DNA of 64,000 nucleotides from Neisseriaceae bacterium CLB008. GTDB taxonomy: Bacteria > Pseudomonadota > Gammaproteobacteria > Burkholderiales > Neisseriaceae. Position numbers and translations under genes: made by a program. The stretch spans positions 1,364,001-1,428,000 of the forward strand of contig CP166133.1 in assembly GCA_041228285.1 (NCBI GenBank), written 5' to 3'. The notes under the pieces were generated by a model. That model saw nothing but the letters and a program-made list of their open reading frames with translations, made no database searches and was not told where the DNA came from. Below are positions 1-7,654 of the stretch, in pieces. Positions within the stretch are counted from its first letter, which is position 1. The number at the start of each line of letters is the position of its first letter.

Positions 1-62
1 GGCCTACAAATGTGCAAATGATCCCTGAGCACGCACCAAATTGGGATGATTATTATATATAA
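1..62 (+). CDS. 3' end of an unidentified phage gene (partial)
   Basis: An open frame enters from the left edge and stops with TAA at 60-62; the last residues read PTNVQMIPEHAPNWDDYYI. Its place just before a tail-fibre gene suggests a tail or baseplate component, but too little is present to name a family. A second overlapping frame (46-225, 59 codons, ending FEALVFDLTAVV) is open to the terminator at 232 and may be a small gene or a shadow; it has no convincing ribosome-binding site. Confidence 0.4.
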   Translation, partial: PTNVQMIPEHAPNWDDYYI

Positions 63-231
63 CCTAAGGCGGCGCTTTATTGATTATGAGATAACAGACT
101 GGGGCATCAGGACCAAGATAGAAGAAGACGTTATTCAGGGTATGGAGAGTGATACTTATCCTCAATCATTTGACAGTAGTCTTATTTTTGAGGCATTGGT
201 TTTCGATCTGACAGCCGTAGTGTAAACATAA

Positions 232-260
232 AGCACCCCATGTATTTGAGGGTGTTTTTT
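232..260 (+). terminator. Rho-independent terminator upstream of the tail fibre gene
   Basis: AGCACCC (232-238) pairs with GGGTGTT (250-256, one G-U pair), followed by a T run to 260. It separates the upstream phage gene(s) from the tail fibre gene, so the distal tail genes may have their own promoter or be read through. Confidence 0.6.
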
Positions 261-272
261 ATGGAGTTTTTT

Positions 273-1424
273 ATGCCACAGATGACGGGCATCTTTCGGA
301 TGCACAAAGGGGTGGCTGGCAACGAAGTCACTTACACGCCGATTCCCAACTCGGTGATCATCTTCACTAATACTGCAACAAGCAAGGAGGCCTTAAGGAC
401 AGAGACAAGTGCCACTGGTGCATTTAATTTCACGATCCCAGCTGGCCGATACCTGGTTAACTCTTATGTTAAGGGTGGGAGTTCTTTAGTCACAATTGGT
501 GGCCAATCAGGTTGGGAGGTTTTAGCCAACTCACCCAAAACGGCCTTTCAGGACTTCATTGATAACCCCGATGCTGGGGATGTTGATGGTGCACTATTAG
601 ACCAATTTAAGCAGCTGGCCACACAGTCCACCCAAGGCGCCATAGATGCTGGTGTTGCTCGCGATGACGCACAGCAGGCGGTAGCTGATACGCAAGAAAT
701 CGTTAATGATTTCCAAGAAAGCATCTCCCAGAAAATAGATGATGATGACGAGACGAAACTAGCGTCTGAGGCGGCGCTTGGTAAAGTTAATGTCAAGGCA
801 GGCTTAGCCAAAGAAAAGGCTGATCTTGTCGGCATACAGGCTAATAATAATGCTAATAGTATTATTGATGTCCAATCAAGCATATCTGATCTTGAGTCTA
901 ATAAGGCTAATGTTTATGTAGGCATGCAGTCATTTTTACCTTGGCGTCCATCCGACTTGCCATTAAAAATGACTGGCTGGTATGCAATGAACGGCGACAA
1001 CGTACTCTTAAGCTCACGCGTTGGCCAAGCCCTTAATGGCCTGCCTCAAACGTACAAGGACGGCTGGAGCATTAAGGTGACGGGCGTCAATATTAACGTG
1101 CCGAACTGGTTTCATGCAGATGGTAGGGGTTATCACCCTCGGGCTAGTTTGACGCCCGGTGCAAGGCTGGAGGATGCTGGGCAGAGAATTATTGGAGGGG
1201 CGTATTTTAGATCAGGGGGCGGCTGGTCTACTGTTACCAATGCAACAGGTGCTTTTTATTCAACTACCGGATCAGATACTGCCCGCTCACTTCCCGTTTC
1301 ATCAGACACAGCGGCATACAACTCTAATGGTGTGGGGTTTGATAGTGAGCGAGTGGGACGAACAGCAAACGAAACCCGAGGCATGTCCTTAGGCTTACTA
1401 CCAATCATTTATCTAGGGGTGTAA
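273..1424 (+). CDS. Phage tail fibre protein
   Basis: Predicted 383-residue tail fibre, the receptor-binding part of a phage tail. The N-terminal ~80 residues look like a beta-sandwich of the kind found at the start of tail fibres (an 'ATGAFNF..PAGRYLV' stretch). Residues ~115-210 are Ala/Asp/Gln-rich and probably coiled coil. The C-terminus is Gly/Ser-rich with the ending 'SLGLLPIIYLGV', which resembles short-tail-fibre collars. I start at ATG 273 because GGAG (263-266) sits six bases upstream; an upstream in-frame ATG at 240 lies inside the terminator. The tail-fibre assembly gene follows two bases after the stop. The exact host-range domain is not recognisable by eye. Confidence 0.75.
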   Translation: MPQMTGIFRMHKGVAGNEVTYTPIPNSVIIFTNTATSKEALRTETSATGAFNFTIPAGRYLVNSYVKGGSSLVTIGGQSGWEVLANSPKTAFQDFIDNPDAGDVDGALLDQFKQLATQSTQGAIDAGVARDDAQQAVADTQEIVNDFQESISQKIDDDDETKLASEAALGKVNVKAGLAKEKADLVGIQANNNANSIIDVQSSISDLESNKANVYVGMQSFLPWRPSDLPLKMTGWYAMNGDNVLLSSRVGQALNGLPQTYKDGWSIKVTGVNINVPNWFHADGRGYHPRASLTPGARLEDAGQRIIGGAYFRSGGGWSTVTNATGAFYSTTGSDTARSLPVSSDTAAYNSNGVGFDSERVGRTANETRGMSLGLLPIIYLGV

Positions 1425-1426
1425 TT

Positions 1427-2050
1427 ATGAATGAAGAAATTATGATTGATGAAGAGATAGTGGTAGACGAGCCAGAACATGTGGAGCCTCTCTTTAACCA
1501 CTACTTTGATGACACTAAGCCGCATTGCCCGTACACGTTCACGGGTGAGGCTAACCCAGGCACCTTGCCACCCAATAACGCAGTTCGTGTAGCGCCAGTC
1601 ATAGTCGAGGGGAAGTGGCCATGCGTGAAAGACGGTGGCTGGGTTCAAGTGCCGGATAAGCGTGGCCCCCAGATTTGGAACACTAAGAGCCAAGAGCAAA
1701 AGGACAACACTGAGGTGATCATTCCTGACGGCTGGACTGACAAAAAGCCCCCGACCAGGCTGCACCGATGGACCACGAAAGGTTGGACGATCACTAAGGT
1801 CAATCAAGCAAAGCTTGATGACGAAATAGCCATGCAGAAGAAGTTGGCAGCAGTTCAATATGTAGCAACCCTTAGGGCTGATTGTGATCGTGATATTTTG
1901 CCATTGCAGGATGCTGTCGATTTGAACGAGGCCACGCCAGAAGAGGTTGGTCAACTTGAAATTCTTAAGCCTTATCGTATGGAGTTGAATCGATGGAAAT
2001 ATCCATCCGCTGAGCCTGTCCTTGCCCAGCGTTATAGCGTGATTGAATAG
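1427..2050 (+). CDS. Tail fibre assembly protein (Tfa/Caudo_TAP-like)
   Basis: Predicted 207-residue chaperone for trimerisation of the upstream fibre. The C-terminal segment 'LPLQDAVDLNEATPEEVGQLEILKPYRMELNRW' region (about residues 155-190) matches the typical Caudo_TAP ending in which 'PLQDA.D...AT.EE...L..WK.YR..LN' recurs. The N-terminal half is acidic, with short Trp-rich segments as in family members. AGGGG (1415-1419) lies seven bases before ATG 1427. Adjacent, co-oriented and nearly overlapping with the fibre gene, which is the usual order in tailed phages. Confidence 0.7.
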   Translation: MNEEIMIDEEIVVDEPEHVEPLFNHYFDDTKPHCPYTFTGEANPGTLPPNNAVRVAPVIVEGKWPCVKDGGWVQVPDKRGPQIWNTKSQEQKDNTEVIIPDGWTDKKPPTRLHRWTTKGWTITKVNQAKLDDEIAMQKKLAAVQYVATLRADCDRDILPLQDAVDLNEATPEEVGQLEILKPYRMELNRWKYPSAEPVLAQRYSVIE

Positions 2051-2118
2051 TACTGCTATATCCATTGCGATAACTTAGTGAGACAATGTGAATCAATTCA
2101 GTATTTTGGGCTAAATTA

Positions 2119-3294
2119 ATGATCTACAACCTCGGGGCCGTTGAAGCCGCCATCATAGCTGGTATGGCCTTTATTCCATATTTTTTAATTTTATTCTTCA
2201 AAAATAAAACAATTTGTGATGAGTTGTTGGTATCGGCTAAATATGAGTATTTAGACTCCTTGAGGGGGATTGCGGCTACATTTGTATTAATACACCACTC
2301 GAGAATGATATATAACTTTCATAGCATAGGGGTGTTTACTGACAAGGGAGTATTTTCATATTCATCAAGTATGATTGAAAAAATATTTGGGTATATGGGC
2401 TCTGGGTCTGTAATGATATTTTTTATGATTACAGGTTTTCTTTTCTTTGATAAATTATTAAAAGATGGTGGATTTGAAGATGCAAGAAGTTTTTATATAA
2501 AAAGGGTCAATAGGTTGCTACCAGCAATTCTTGGTAGCCTTGTTTTTGCTATCGTCATTTCTTTGTTTTTTGGGGTTAATTGTTTAAACAATAATGCCTT
2601 CGGGGCTGTTATTTCGTGGCTTTCATTTGGATTTATACGACTAATTCCCATCACCAACTCACTTCCAGATGGGTTAATGGTTGCAGGTGTTTTTTGGACT
2701 TTAGCAATTGAGTGGAAGTTTTACTTTATAATCCCATTTTTAAGTATTTTTACGAAAGAATTGAAGTTTGCGTTAATTTCAGTATTGATAATGGCCTCAC
2801 TGGTTATTTTGTGTATTAAATTTAATCTGCTAACAGAGAGAGATGCTACGATTCTAGCCTGTTTTATACTTGGGTTTATTGCTGCTGTTTTGAACAGGTT
2901 GTTGAGTGTAAATGTTTTGATGCTAGTAGGAGGTTGGCTATTCGCTACTTTGGCAGTTGCTTTGGTGATGTATGTGACTTATGCATATCCAGAATCGTAT
3001 AACGTAAGGATAGCTTTATCTTTGTTTTTTATTCTATTTTCGGTGGTTAATAACAATAGTTTTCTTGGGGTCTTGTCATTTAAACCCCTTGTTTTAGCGG
3101 GGAAGGCTAGCTATAGTATTTACATCACTCATGGGATTGTACTAAATTTTGTGTGTGGATATTTACTAAAAGGTAGTCCGTACTATGCGACTTTTATTGT
3201 TGCTGCTTTTTTGGTATCAGTTATTTCAGTGTTATTCTACTTCAAGATAGAGCGCCCATTTATGATAAGGCCTGTTGGAATTAAGAAGAAATAG
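2119..3294 (+). CDS. Membrane O-acyltransferase, acyltransferase-3 family
   Basis: 391 residues with about ten hydrophobic segments. The family signature is at residues 45-60 ('LDSLRGIAATFVLIHH'), with the catalytic-type His pair at 59-60. Acyltransferase-3 proteins transfer acetyl or other acyl groups to sugars of O-antigen or other glycans at the inner membrane. Its position directly behind tail-fibre genes of a prophage is typical of lysogenic conversion modules that modify the surface receptor. Composition is clearly more AT-rich than the flanking phage genes, which suggests separate acquisition. The start at 2119 has only a weak ribosome-binding site. Substrate unknown. Confidence 0.75.
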   Translation: MIYNLGAVEAAIIAGMAFIPYFLILFFKNKTICDELLVSAKYEYLDSLRGIAATFVLIHHSRMIYNFHSIGVFTDKGVFSYSSSMIEKIFGYMGSGSVMIFFMITGFLFFDKLLKDGGFEDARSFYIKRVNRLLPAILGSLVFAIVISLFFGVNCLNNNAFGAVISWLSFGFIRLIPITNSLPDGLMVAGVFWTLAIEWKFYFIIPFLSIFTKELKFALISVLIMASLVILCIKFNLLTERDATILACFILGFIAAVLNRLLSVNVLMLVGGWLFATLAVALVMYVTYAYPESYNVRIALSLFFILFSVVNNNSFLGVLSFKPLVLAGKASYSIYITHGIVLNFVCGYLLKGSPYYATFIVAAFLVSVISVLFYFKIERPFMIRPVGIKKK

Positions 3295-3328
3295 CCGTTC
3301 AAGCCAACTATGAGTGGCCTTTTTTACG

Positions 3329-3349
3329 CCTGCCTCGTGCAGGTTTTTT
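3329..3349 (+). terminator. Rho-independent terminator after the acyltransferase
   Basis: CCTGC (3329-3333), loop CTCGT, GCAGG (3339-3343), then six T. It lies 34 bases after the acyltransferase stop. Confidence 0.65.
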
Positions 3350-3351
3350 AC

Positions 3352-3377
3352 GCCCACCCGATAGCTGGTGGGCTTTT
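3352..3377 (+). terminator. Second terminator in tandem
   Basis: GCCCACC (3352-3358) pairs with GGTGGGC (3367-3373), followed by TTTT. Two back-to-back terminators close the tail/acyltransferase transcript just before the decayed genes. Confidence 0.55.
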
Positions 3378-3393
3378 GTATTGGAGCAAGGAT

Positions 3394-3886
3394 ATGACCA
3401 GATTACAGGGTTTCGGCCTACGCTTATGCTGGGTGCTTGATTGGTGTTTTTTACCAGACCGGCTACAGAAGTGGCTATTTGATACGGGCACGCGAGGATT
3501 GAGATTTTCAACGCCACATTTCTGTTGGCCTTTGCCGTGGTGTTTCTATTTGAGGGCAGTAGGGTGTACCTAACGGCCTCATATTACAAATTCCAGCTCA
3601 TAGACACCTTGATCTGGGCCGTGGTGTTTGTGTCACTGGGCAGTCTACAGCTCAATCGCTGTGCTACACGTCATGCCGAAGCAACATCATTAGCGGCTAT
3701 TTGCTCACCGTCAGTAGCCTTTTATGGGCCATTGTCACGGTGTCATTTTGGGCCAGCTCTCCGCCCTTAAATACGGGCATGTTCATCTTACCGGTGCTGG
3801 CCACGATTTGCTTATTGGCTGGCCGAAATATGATCACTCACACGAAATGCAAAGTAAAACTAATGGAGAAAGTACGGGGTGGTTAA
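3394..3886 (+). pseudogene. Frameshifted small phage membrane protein
   Basis: A single ~160-residue protein can be read only by changing frame twice. Frame 1 runs from ATG 3394 (preceded by GGAGCAAGGA) and encodes MTRLQGFGLRLCWVLDW to about 3495. It continues in frame 3 as 'IEIFNATFLLAFAVVFLFEG' through '..IWAVVFVSLGSLQLNRCA' to about 3690. It then continues in frame 2 as 'SGYLLTVSSLLWAIVTVSFW..LPVLATICLLAGRN', ending at TAA 3886. The pieces together give about four hydrophobic helices. I do not recognise the family. The two breaks mark it as inactive, unless they are sequencing errors. Confidence 0.55.
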
Positions 3887-3987
3887 TGGATGTGATCGGG
3901 GTTTTAACGACGGGGGGTGTTTGAGGCGGCTGGTGGCGGCTTGGGCGCAATATGGGCCATTGACCGTGTAAAGGGTCGTTGGGTGCC
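3887..3987 (+). pseudogene. Small Gly-rich phage protein, frameshifted and cut by the IS
   Basis: ATG 3887 follows the previous stop directly and reads MDVIGVLTTGG, then stops early. Removing one G from the GGGGGG run (~3912-3917) restores a frame reading VFEAAGGGLGAIWAIDRVKG that runs straight into the IS left end at 3988. It was probably a small phage membrane protein. The break lies in a homopolymer, so it could be a phase/slippage event, a mutation or a base-calling error. Confidence 0.4.
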
Positions 3988-4013
3988 TGTAATGACCCAG
4001 AGAATAGCTGCAC
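3988..4013 (+). repeat. IS left terminal inverted repeat
   Basis: TGTAATGACCCAG plus an internal CTGCAC. It mirrors 5194-5218, with the outer 13 bases identical. Confidence 0.75.
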
Positions 4014-4047
4014 ATGATATTGTGTATTTAATTATTCAGGAGTCATT

Positions 4048-4326
4048 ATGAGCAACGAACCAGAAATTCAGCGTTGGACCGCCAAGCGTAAAGCTGAACT
4101 CGTCAAAGAAATCATCAAGGGCAAGACCAACATTGCCGAGGCGGCACGTACCCACGACCTTACCCCTGCAGAAGTAGAGCGTTGGGTCGATGATGCCATG
4201 CAAGGCATGGAGAACGCCCTTAAAGCCAATCCCAAAGACATTACAGAGATGTATGAGAAGAAGCTGGATAAAATGCATGCTGCCTACGGCGAAGCAATGC
4301 TACAGATTCGATTCTTAAAAAAGTGA
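4048..4326 (+). CDS. IS3-type transposase OrfA
   Basis: 92 residues. An N-terminal helix-turn-helix ('KTNIAEAARTHDLTPAEVERWVDDA', about residues 27-51) is followed by a helical, Lys/Glu-rich leucine-zipper-like part ending 'MLQIRFLKK'. The start at 4048 has CAGGAG upstream. The stop follows AAAAAAG, the classic IS3-family -1 slippage site. Slippage here would read GTG ACT GAG CCA... into OrfB, but that frame soon meets a TGA, so no full fusion transposase can be made. Confidence 0.75.
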   Translation: MSNEPEIQRWTAKRKAELVKEIIKGKTNIAEAARTHDLTPAEVERWVDDAMQGMENALKANPKDITEMYEKKLDKMHAAYGEAMLQIRFLKK

Positions 4327-5190
4327 CTGAGCCATCTTGGCCAAACCCCAAACCGAAAATCAATCCAAACATCTATCGACGAGATGGCCTCTGAAGGCTT
4401 TAAAGTGACGGTCTCACAAGCCTGTCTGTGGTCTGGCTTGGCTTGACTAGACGTAGCTTCTGCTACGAAACAGTCATGAGAAAGCCTAAAATCAATCAGT
4501 AGCTGGCTGCGAGAATCAAGCAGAGCATTGAGGCATTGCCTTATGCCGGCTATCGTACTGTTGCCTTCTTATTAGGTGAAAATAAGAATACGGTACAGCG
4601 GATCATGAAGCTAAAACATTGGCAGTGTCGGCAGCGATAAATAGGCTTTAGACCGAGGGTGCCCAGTAGCGTATCTGAGGCATTCACCCCTAATGAACGC
4701 TGGTCAACAGACATTGCCAGAGTTTGGTGTGGTGATCAGGATCGTTGGGCAGCCATTGACCTTGGTAATGGATTGCCATACTAGGGAGTTACTGGGTTGG
4801 AGTTTAAGCAAAAACGGCAATGCAAAATCAGCCGTGGCGGCTTTGGAAGAGGCTTTATTAAATCGTTATGGCACATTAGGCCAGGCCACTACAGGCTTGA
4901 CTCTTCGGAGCGACAACGGCTTGGTGTTTACTTCTAGGTTGTACACCACAATGGCCTATCAATATGGCCTGACCCAAGAGTTTATACGGCCTCATACACC
5001 ACAGCAAAATGGTATGGTTGAACGGCTCATTCGAACGGTTAAAGAGCAATGCTTGTGGTTGCATAACTTTGCATCACTCAGTGCTGCCAGGCTAGCCTTG
5101 GGCCGCTGGTTTTAACTCTATAACCATGAGCGGCCGCACCAGGCTTTAAAGATGAAAACCCCTGCTGAAGTGTATGCTTTAGCAGCTTAA
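4327..5190 (+). pseudogene. IS3-type transposase OrfB (DDE/rve integrase), inactivated
   Basis: Fragments in several frames spell an IS3 OrfB: 'GFKVTVSQACLWSGL' (~4395-4440), 'IEALPYAGYRTVAFLLG' (~4528-4577), 'ERWSTDIARVW' (~4696-4727). A long intact part follows (4750-5115) with 'LLGWSLSKNGNAKSAV', 'LRSDNGLVFTS' and 'PQQNGMVERLIRTVKEQCL'. The DDE residues D (STD), D (RSDNG) and E (VERLIR) are all identifiable. A frameshift after 'LALGRW' moves the C-terminus 'YNHERPHQALKMKTPAEVYALAA' into another frame, ending 5190. Several internal stops (4443, 4500, 4638) confirm it is dead. Confidence 0.75.
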
Positions 5191-5193
5191 GTT

Positions 5194-5218
5194 GTGCAGA
5201 AATGGCTGGGTCATTACA
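5194..5218 (-). repeat. IS right terminal inverted repeat
   Basis: Reverse complement begins TGTAATGACCCAG and then contains CTGCAC; it pairs with 3988-4013. It probably also marks or lies very near the right edge of the prophage remnant, since host genes begin just after. Confidence 0.75.
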
Positions 5219-5311
5219 CATCATTATTGATTCTAATGGGAAAATTAATACAATTATGACTATAATTGCGGAACAATTATAGCCATATAAAGCCCATTAA
5301 GAAAGGGTTTT

Positions 5312-5339
5312 CCTGATGATGTTGCATCAGGGCTTTTTT
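5312..5339 (+). terminator. Rho-independent terminator facing wzz
   Basis: CCTGATG (5312-5318) pairs with CATCAGG (5325-5331), followed by GC and six T. It is oriented on the plus strand and would stop phage/IS transcription from entering the minus-strand wzz gene. Confidence 0.6.
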
Positions 5340-5350
5340 GTTGTATTGGC

Positions 5351-6175
5351 TTAGCCTAGGTGTTGACGTTTTTTAAGTGCATTTTGCAGCAGCACGATCG
5401 AGCAGGCGATGAAGCCACCAACCAGCATGCTGAGGATCAATATGATCAGCCCTTTAGGTTTGTCTTTAGATTGCTCTAGGGTGGGCTCCTCTAAGTAGGC
5501 GTAAATAGTACCCTTGATGTTTTGTGCTTCGGTGTCACCTAAATAGGATAGTGCGTTGAGGTTGCTGTTGTACTGAATGCTTTCTTTGGTTAATAGGCCA
5601 CGTTCATCAATCAGCGTGTCTACTTTATTTTGCAGCAGGCGGTTTAAGTATTGTGCATTGAACGCTGCTAACGATTCCTTTAGCTTGGCCTGGGCTTCTT
5701 CGGCGCTGCTGCCAGTGTGCTTGACCACGTAAAATGCTTTACTGATGTCTTGCTCAAACGACACCACGTCTTCCCCTTTGCCTTTGCCGGCTTTGACATT
5801 CTCGGCCTTCACGCTGGCGTTGGTGCTGGTAGACATGAGGTTCAAATAGGTTTTTAAGTTATTGTCTAACCAGTTATCAACGTTGATTTCTTTGTCTAGG
5901 CGCTGTTTGGTGCCATCCATGGCCACTACAAAGTTATAGTATTTTTCAACAGATAATATTTTGGCGTATAGGCCAAGGTCTTTTACTTTGGCGGGGATGA
6001 CTTTCGCTTCACTGTGCCAAACAGGCGTGGCTGTTTTGGTGTAGACAAAACCTAAAATCATGCAGATCAAAGTAACGGTCACAATGAAGATTTTTTTGCG
6101 CCAAAGCACGGCGAATAATTCAAATAAATCGATTTCATCATCGTGTGGTGTCGTGGAATGGGTGGGGGTGGTCAT
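5351..6175 (-). CDS. wzz: Polysaccharide chain-length determinant (Wzz/PCP1-like)
   Basis: 274 residues with the classic topology: cytoplasmic N-terminus 'DEIDLFELFAVLWRKK' (~13-28), transmembrane helix ~29-47, a long periplasmic alpha/beta domain with predicted coiled segments, and a second transmembrane helix ~243-264 before a basic tail. Wzz proteins set the modal chain length of Wzy-polymerised glycans. It is encoded alone here, separated from the polysaccharide cluster (11-25 kb) by ecotin and the magnesium genes. No ATPase or tyrosine-kinase domain is present, consistent with an O-antigen type rather than a capsule co-polymerase. Confidence 0.8.
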   Translation of the reverse strand: MTTPTHSTTPHDDEIDLFELFAVLWRKKIFIVTVTLICMILGFVYTKTATPVWHSEAKVIPAKVKDLGLYAKILSVEKYYNFVVAMDGTKQRLDKEINVDNWLDNNLKTYLNLMSTSTNASVKAENVKAGKGKGEDVVSFEQDISKAFYVVKHTGSSAEEAQAKLKESLAAFNAQYLNRLLQNKVDTLIDERGLLTKESIQYNSNLNALSYLGDTEAQNIKGTIYAYLEEPTLEQSKDKPKGLIILILSMLVGGFIACSIVLLQNALKKRQHLG

Positions 6176-6327
6176 TCGTTAAGCCTTAAGCAATTATCAC
6201 TGGTCGTAGTTTATCATTAAATAGATCTTTATTTCATTTAAAAAGAATGAGAATATGTTAACTGGAACTTTTTATTCGTTTCATGGCCTATCCTGTATTC
6301 ATGTGCAGGACACAAAAAGGAAAATCA

Positions 6328-6807
6328 ATGCATAAAATGACCACTTTAGCCTTAACCTTAGCCTTTAGCAGCAGCTTAGCCTTAGCCGCAACGCCTGCGA
6401 AAGATATATTGAAGCCTTATCCCAAAGCGCAAAAAGGCGAAGTTCAGCACGTGATTCAGCTGCCTCAAAAGGCCAATGAAGATAACGTGAAGCTAGAGCT
6501 TCAGTTTGGCAAAACCTTAAAGGTTGACTGCAATAAGCACATGATGGGCGGTGAGTTAACCACCAAAACGGCGGAAGGCTGGGGCTACGATTACTATGTT
6601 GTGGGCAATGTTGGGGCGGTTGCTTCAACCATGATGGCTTGTCCTGGCCAAGAGAAAACCGATCAATTCGTGGCCATTCCCAACGCCAATACGATGATCC
6701 GCTACAACAGTAAACTACCTGTTGTGGTATACGCTCCTGAAGGTGTTGAGGTTCAATACCGTGTTTGGAGTGCGCCAGATCAGTATACGACTACTGGCGC
6801 CAAATAA
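6328..6807 (+). CDS. eco: Ecotin, periplasmic serine protease inhibitor
   Basis: 159 residues from ATG 6328, with AAAGG eight bases upstream; an in-frame ATG at 6283 lacks a good site. Signal peptide 'MHKMTTLALTLAFSSSLALA' is cleaved before ATPAKD. The mature part keeps the ecotin hallmarks: 'EDNVKLELQFGKTLKVDCN', 'GWGYDYYVV', the reactive loop 'STMMACPG' with Met in the P1 position, and 'MIRYNSKLPVVVYAPEGVEVQYRVW'. The two cysteines that tie the loop are present. It inhibits trypsin-like and elastase-like host proteases in the periplasm. Followed by its own terminator. Confidence 0.92.
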   Translation: MHKMTTLALTLAFSSSLALAATPAKDILKPYPKAQKGEVQHVIQLPQKANEDNVKLELQFGKTLKVDCNKHMMGGELTTKTAEGWGYDYYVVGNVGAVASTMMACPGQEKTDQFVAIPNANTMIRYNSKLPVVVYAPEGVEVQYRVWSAPDQYTTTGAK

Positions 6808-6817
6808 GGTTCGGATT

Positions 6818-6844
6818 AAAGCCCGCTATGAGCGGGCTTTTTTT
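6818..6844 (+). terminator. Terminator after ecotin
   Basis: AAAGCCCGCT (6818-6827), loop ATG, AGCGGGCTTT (6831-6840), T run to 6844. The symmetrical A/T tails mean it can also serve mgtC, which ends at 6849 from the other side. Confidence 0.85.
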
Positions 6845-6848
6845 ATGC

Positions 6849-7565
6849 CTATTCGGTGGTGCTGGTGGCGTGAAAGGCGGATTGAATATGGGGCGAGGCA
6901 CAGAGTTTTTTGACGGCACGATCTAAATCTCTATCCAATACTGAGGTGGCCATGAGCATGGCCTCAATGTCGATGGTGGTGGCATTGATGTTGGTGATGT
7001 CTAATTCAGAAAGCGGCAGTTTTTCAATGGAAAGAATATTTTTTAAGGCCTTAATCGCCTCTTGGCGCTTTTCAATCAAAGCACTGATGTGAATGACGTG
7101 GGTGAATTCAACCGATTGAGAATCAATTGGCTGGCGGTTAATGTAGTTAACCGCAGGGCGCAACAGCGTGTTGGCGGCTAAGACAAATAACGTGCCCATA
7201 AAGGCCTCAATGATCATGCCTGCGCCTGCACAGGCCCCTATGGCAGCAGAGCCCCATAGAGTTGCCGCTGTATTGATGCCGCGTACATGGCCTTCTTCGC
7301 GCATGATGACGCCTGCGCCTAAGAAACCAACGCCAGAAACAACGTAAGCCACCACGCGCGCAGCGCCTTCTGCGCCGGCAATTTTAAACGCCATGTCCAC
7401 GAAAATTGCAGCGCCTAGCGCAACCAAGACATTAGTGCGTAGGCCGGCAGTACGTTGCCGAAACTGGCGCTCCAAACCAATGGCCGTACCCATGATGAAG
7501 GCGGTTAAAAGGCTGATTAAAGTATCTGCGAAACTGAGTAAATCAAAAGTGTAAATAGTTTTCAT
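6849..7565 (-). CDS. mgtC: MgtC/SapB family membrane protein
   Basis: 238 residues from ATG 7565. The N-terminal ~135 residues carry the MgtC domain with four or five helices and the motifs 'TAIGLERQFRQRTAGLRTNVLVALGAAIFV' and 'SGVGFLGAGVIMRE'. The C-terminal ~100 residues resemble the ACT-like cytoplasmic domain of SapB/MgtC proteins. MgtC is a magnesium-stress and intracellular-survival factor that inhibits F-type ATP synthase in Salmonella; it is not itself a Mg channel. It lies 89 bases behind mgtE1 with no terminator between them, so it is probably co-transcribed. That places it in a Mg-responsive unit. Confidence 0.85.
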   Translation of the reverse strand: MKTIYTFDLLSFADTLISLLTAFIMGTAIGLERQFRQRTAGLRTNVLVALGAAIFVDMAFKIAGAEGAARVVAYVVSGVGFLGAGVIMREEGHVRGINTAATLWGSAAIGACAGAGMIIEAFMGTLFVLAANTLLRPAVNYINRQPIDSQSVEFTHVIHISALIEKRQEAIKALKNILSIEKLPLSELDITNINATTIDIEAMLMATSVLDRDLDRAVKKLCASPHIQSAFHATSTTE

Positions 7566-7654
7566 ACAACATCTTTCTACGGTCAAACGGTACAGCATAG
7601 CGGCCAGAAGTGATCTGGCCGCCGTCATGCTTCATACGTATGTGTTTATTATTT

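Larger units (their letters stand above)
3988..5218 (+). mobile_element. Degenerate IS3-type insertion sequence, 1231 bp
   Basis: The ends are inverted repeats. The left end TGTAATGACCCAG (3988-4000, then CTGCAC at 4008-4013) matches the reverse complement of the right end 5194-5218 over the same 13 outer bases, and again over CTGCAC after a one-base gap. Inside are an intact OrfA, a preserved A6G slippage heptamer (4317-4323) and a broken DDE OrfB. No target-site duplication is visible next to the ends (gcc on the left, cat on the right), which suggests age or rearrangement. The element sits inside a decayed phage gene. Confidence 0.75.

Noticed and set aside
1409-2065. A long minus-strand ORF opposite the tail-fibre assembly gene.
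   Set aside because: Shadow of a well-supported plus-strand phage gene; the translation shows no family features.
3980-5225. Target-site duplication of the IS.
   Set aside because: Bases next to the ends (gcc and cat) do not match, so no duplication is claimed.
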